Positions 60,221-64,000 of a stretch of 64,000 nucleotides of DNA are shown in pieces; positions within the stretch are counted from its first letter, which is position 1, and each line of letters starts with the position of its first letter. The stretch lies in assembly GCF_004027225.2 (NCBI RefSeq), contig NC_044278.2:74102923-74166922 (forward strand). Direction: 5' to 3'. The notes under the pieces are model-generated. The model ran no database searches. It had not been told where the DNA came from and worked only from the letters and a program-made list of their open reading frames with translations. The stretch comes from Strigops habroptila. Lineage: Eukaryota; Chordata; Aves; Psittaciformes; Psittacidae. Both the position numbers and the translations under genes were made by a program.

Positions 60221-60329
60221 GTGATAATATTAACAGTTAAAAAGCTTTAACAGCTGTAGACACCCACAAGCAAGGTTTGCAAGAAGAAACCGTCCTAGCA
60301 GCACACAGCAGATACTGCAAAAAGAAATG

Positions 60330-60939
60330 ACGTGTGCTTGTAGTGGGTGATTTTCTAGTAAGGGGTACAGACGCACCCATCTGCAGGCCTGTCAGAGACT
60401 CATGAGAGGTATGCTGTCTCCCGGGAGCTAAGGTCCAAGATGCTACTGAGAGGATGCCACAACTTGTCAAGAGTACGGACTACTACCCATTGCTACTTTC
60501 ATGTGGACACAAAAGACATCACAAACCAGAACCTGGACAGAATCAAGGAAGACTATGAAGCCCTAGGTATGCAAGTGAAAAATATTGGTGCCCAAGCTGT
60601 CTTTTTTCCCATTTCACCAGTGAGAAGAAGGGGTGCAGCCAGAAATAGGTGCATATTGCAAATCAATTATTGGCTTTGTGGTTGGCGCTGTCGTGAGGGT
60701 TTTGGCTTTTATGACAATGGGTCATTCTTCACTGACTATAGCCTGTTAGGGAAGGATGAGATCCACCTGTCTATAAAAGGGCAGGGGATCTTTGGCAGCA
60801 GGCTGGCCAACTTGGTGAGCTGGGCTTTAAACTAAAGGACTTCGCAGGACGGGTTCCAAAGTTGTAATGCTCATGTCATCATGTCCAACTGGAGAATAAG
60901 CCAGGCCAACCAGAGCAGCAAATGTTCCTTAGCTGCCTC
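60330..60939 (+). mobile_element. CR1 LINE ORF1 fragment, esterase-like (SGNH/GDSL) domain
   Basis: CR1-family ORF1 proteins carry an esterase-like domain. Its blocks are visible in order: VVGDFLVRGTDAPIC (the GDSL block, Leu replaced by Phe-Leu), LPGAKVQDATERMPQL, FHVDTKDI (block III, usually GTND-like), ALGMQVKNIGAQAVF, ILQINYWLCGW, GFGFYDNG and DEIHLSIKGQGIF with the DxxH pair. The first part is in a different frame from the open frame 60440-60835, and a TGA interrupts it near 60397, so it is a pseudogene. After the stop the DNA continues into the ORF1-ORF2 junction (60851-60939). Confidence 0.82.
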
Positions 60940-61205
60940 CAGGAAGCCAGCTGTAGCCATCTGTCATGGAAGTTGTCCCACCATGCTTCAGTTATTCCTA
61001 TGATATCATAACTTTCTGCTAGGGCGCAGAGCTCATTCCTCCTATTTGTTCCTCAGGCAGTATGTATTGGTATACATGCACTTGAGGTGGTTGGTCTTCT
61101 GGTTCTCATCTCAGAGGCAGTTAAGGACCATTTGTCACTGTTCTAGCTGGCCTGTCTTATTCTCCAATTGGTTGCAATGGCATGAGCATTGCAACTTGGG
61201 ACCCC
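60940..61205 (-). mobile_element. CR1 LINE ORF2 endonuclease start, opposite orientation
   Basis: On the minus strand, 61205 to 61114 matches the same ORF1-ORF2 junction that lies on the plus strand at 60851-60939. It is followed by LKCMYTN and, after a frameshift, by SYDIIGITEAWWDNFHD, the start of the CR1 apurinic-like endonuclease. The match ends near 60940. It therefore abuts a plus-strand CR1 piece head to head. Confidence 0.78.
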
Positions 61206-61258
61206 CCCTGCCCTGTTTCATTGCTCCTGATTGATAGTGCTCCCTATCAGCCTCAGGG

Positions 61259-61306
61259 CCATTTTAACTTCCTGCCATTTTAACCTCCTGCCATTTTAAC
61301 CTCCTG
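61259..61306 (+). repeat. 16-bp tandem repeat, three units
   Basis: CCATTTTAAC(T/C)TCCTG occurs three times without gaps; only the first unit differs, by one base. Confidence 0.93.
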
Positions 61307-64000
61307 CAGTTGCCCCTGGCAACGGCCAAGCTATGTCGGCCTGTCTCCCAAGAGCTGCCTCTGTCTAAAATTATTAGATATTACTCTTGCTTCTGTGAGA
61401 GAACCATATTTTTCCTGCAACATGGCTGTACATCTGATCATTGCCGCCTTTGAATCAAATGTAAAGCATTTAATGAAGGCTATTTTCTTAGGGTGCCATA
61501 GATTCCTATATTGGTGAAATTTTGGTGGGAAAGCAAAATAGTAAAAGTTATTTATTAATTTTATTTTTTATTTGTTTCCATGTGCACACAATTTTTATAA
61601 ACCCATCTAGGGAAACAACCCAATAAGGCATCAATTCAGAATATAGTGATCTTGTCAAATAGATTGTTTAAGATCAAGCCTTGCTTTGATGGCATCTTTA
61701 TTGATAAAGAATATGACTGAGGGAAGAATTCAATAAACTGTTTTTCTGTGCAATAATTTCTGTTGTTTCATACCTCTAATACTTTTATAATGCTTGATGA
61801 ATCCTGTTCTCCAAACATGGCTTGTCAAATACGTCTTGGTAGAATACCAGGATCAATTCTCAATCAATCTAAAAAGTCCAAGTAGTTAAATTCTAATTAC
61901 TAAGCACTTCTTAGACTGAATTTTGGGTATTCCTTGTGTCCACTATTAGTGTCATTTGAAAACTAGACTTATCTCACCAAATGAAGTATAACACCTACAG
62001 CATGATGTCAGAGACATCTTACAGGCTGGAAGGGATCCCAGCAGGCTTTCTGCATCAATTACATCAGCATCACAAATCAGACATGCTTTCTGCTGTGTAT
62101 TATTTGCCATATGTCCTTTGTGCTGTTTGAGTATGTCTTTTTTAGTAATTAAATATGCCTTTCCGTGCATTTTACATAGGACGAACAATTAAGAATTATA
62201 TAAATAACCTGTTGTCTCTTAGCTATTTCCAAGGTAAAACAAATATAGTAATCCCCATGAGAGTATTTTCAGGAGACAACCAAATGAAGAATAATTCATT
62301 CTTTTATAGATCTGACCAATGCACAGATGAAGAACTGGGTAGGAAAGAAGGTAGACTGCTTCTGAGGCTGCTGTAACTTCATGTCTTGTGTGAGGGAACA
62401 TAAAAAACAGTGCAACACATGCAGAAAACTTATACTGATTCTGAAGACAACATGAGAGGCAGTAGTGCAGGAAACAGCCTGGTAAGTATTTCTCTCCTTG
62501 TAGGGATGCAGTTAACTTTTTAAGTTGCAGGCATAGCCTTAAGCTTTCTTATCAGCAGAGGCTGTGTGACCCACCAGGAATTCTGAAGAGCTACCTCTCT
62601 CTGAAATCATGGCATTGTGACATATATTGTAGGTAGAAGGAACGTCTATAGCTGAAATAGTGGACTGAAAATTTCTGAAAAAAATTCAGTTGTATTAACC
62701 ATTCTTGTCTCAAGCTACATAAATGGCAAATTTTCTATGGACTATGCAAAACAAGTTATTGAATGGAAATGGTTTTTGTGTGTATAACTTCATTAAGACA
62801 AGTATTGTTGGTTTGAGTAGCTTGTTGCAGTAAATATATCTTAAGTAAAGAATTCAGATACTGTAGCATCACAGATGTACCAGTGTGAAATGACATTTGT
62901 TCTTTTAGTGAAAATATGAATCAATGTTACATTTTTCCAAAATGTCACTAGCAGTTACGTAAGGGTACCTGTCATTTTAATAACTACCTGAAATAACTAC
63001 CTGAAACCTTGCAGAGTTTTCTGGGATGTCTTTCATAATTATGATAGGCAGGTAGCAGACTCCTTGCTAACATAAAGTTAAAAGAAAAAAAAAAAAGAAA
63101 TAGGAAAAAGGTTTTAATATTATTTATGTTTGATGATGAGAAATGGCAAAGAAAATTATCCAAAGTGTAATCCTGTAAGATCTGAATAGCAAAACAACTA
63201 TCTTTTTTCTTACTGACCATATGCTGTACCATTAATAAATAATCCAGATAAATGGTAGTTTTTGATGTGTTCCATGAATCTGGAATATCACATCATACAT
63301 ACAATTGCAGCTGAATATAAATAGCAAAGAATAATTTACATATGAAGAATCTGGGAATACGCAAATTAAGAGAAAAGGAATCAGTGACAATTTAGGGGAT
63401 CTGATGAAAATTGGTTGTTAAAAGTCACTGTTTATTGCATATGATTGAAGAAGCCTTAGAAACTGTAATCTACATGGATATCCTGTAGAATGTGATGGAC
63501 ATTTCTAAACTTCAAGTAAAAACCAAATAAAACAGAAGGATGGAAGAGAAGTTATACTTCTTACTTCAAGACAATATACTGCAATAAGGGTATCTAAACC
63601 CCATGATACTTTTTCAAATTATATGTTCCTTCTCTTTGCTTCTCTTGATATCTGACTCCCTAATTTAAACTTTATTGATATGCTTAAATCTATCACTTGC
63701 CAATTGCATTCCATACCTGTTACATTCCTTCATAATCTTGTGTGTGAATCCATCTAAGAACTGAAACTGTTCTACTCACAAACATCTTGGAACTCTTGGA
63801 AAAGATTCTGCTTCATAAGTGTGGAACTAGAATTATTAAATTAGGAGGTCATATCCTTACGGTGTCAATAATTTCTTGCAGACATGCTCAGAAAAACAGG
63901 GACTATCACTCTAACACTCATTTGTTACTTGTACACTACCACTGCAAATGTAATGAGAGCATTTACGTATCTTGATACATCAGTGGGGAATACACAGAAG
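61307..64000. other. AT-rich intergenic, no gene recognised
   Basis: About 2.7 kb to the window end. Only an A run near 63086-63097 stands out. Open frames are below 83 codons with no recognisable motif. Confidence 0.6.

Overview
This looks like 64 kb of AT-rich intergenic or intronic DNA from a bird. The evidence is: many CR1 LINE fragments, most cut at the 5' end and several ending in the ATTCTATGAT-type octamer/decamer tail; an avian ERVL-type endogenous retrovirus with its LTR and a matching solo LTR; a GC-rich LTR-type repeat common in bird genomes; and two copies of an ITPRIPL1-like gene, a family with many predicted loci in birds. No complete host gene, rRNA, tRNA or CRISPR array was recognised. 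This is not a bacterial or viral genome, so operons and ribosome binding sites do not apply.

Layout. 1-2208: 3' half of an ERVL provirus (open RNase H-integrase frame, no env, 3' LTR with TATA box); its 5' part lies left of the window. 4660-4782: CR1 tail. 5036-5606: ITPRIPL1-like pseudogene copy A. About 8130-8470: decayed antisense LTR-type repeat. 8.5-19 kb: mostly unassigned AT-rich DNA with one GC-richer island (15.6-16.6 kb). 19.0-22.5 kb: CR1 fragments. 22.87-23.11 kb: an unidentified decayed coding-like segment. 27.15-27.43 kb: a minus-strand exon candidate with a signal-peptide-like stretch. 27.78-29.13 kb: an LTR-type repeat with an internal 45-bp minisatellite and a duplicated 3' tail. 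34.27-34.87 kb: solo ERVL LTR flanked by a 5-bp target duplication. 36.46-37.02 and 39.37-40.85 kb: two CR1 copies, the second with a 430+ codon open reverse transcriptase frame. 44.85-45.08 kb: two small LTR pieces in opposite orientation. 43.98, 46.98, 49.46 and 54.75 kb: further CR1 ends. 50.17-51.25 kb: ITPRIPL1-like pseudogene copy B, longer and with a retained splice-acceptor-like site. 55.75-56.26 kb: possible retroviral LTR remnant. 57.7-60.2 kb: A-rich and AT-rich simple repeats. 60.33-61.21 kb: CR1 ORF1 (esterase-like) and CR1 ORF2 (endonuclease) pieces facing each other.

How it fits together. The recognisable coding sequence is nearly all retroelement or pseudogene, inserted at different times to judge by decay: the 39.4-kb CR1 and the ERVL integrase are open, while the 36.5-kb and 22.3-kb CR1 copies are badly broken. 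The most unusual observation is that the two ITPRIPL1-like pseudogenes, 45 kb apart, are identical at 367 of 368 positions in their core but clearly diverged just outside it, which suggests recent gene conversion or a recent partial copy. No new defence or metabolic system was found.
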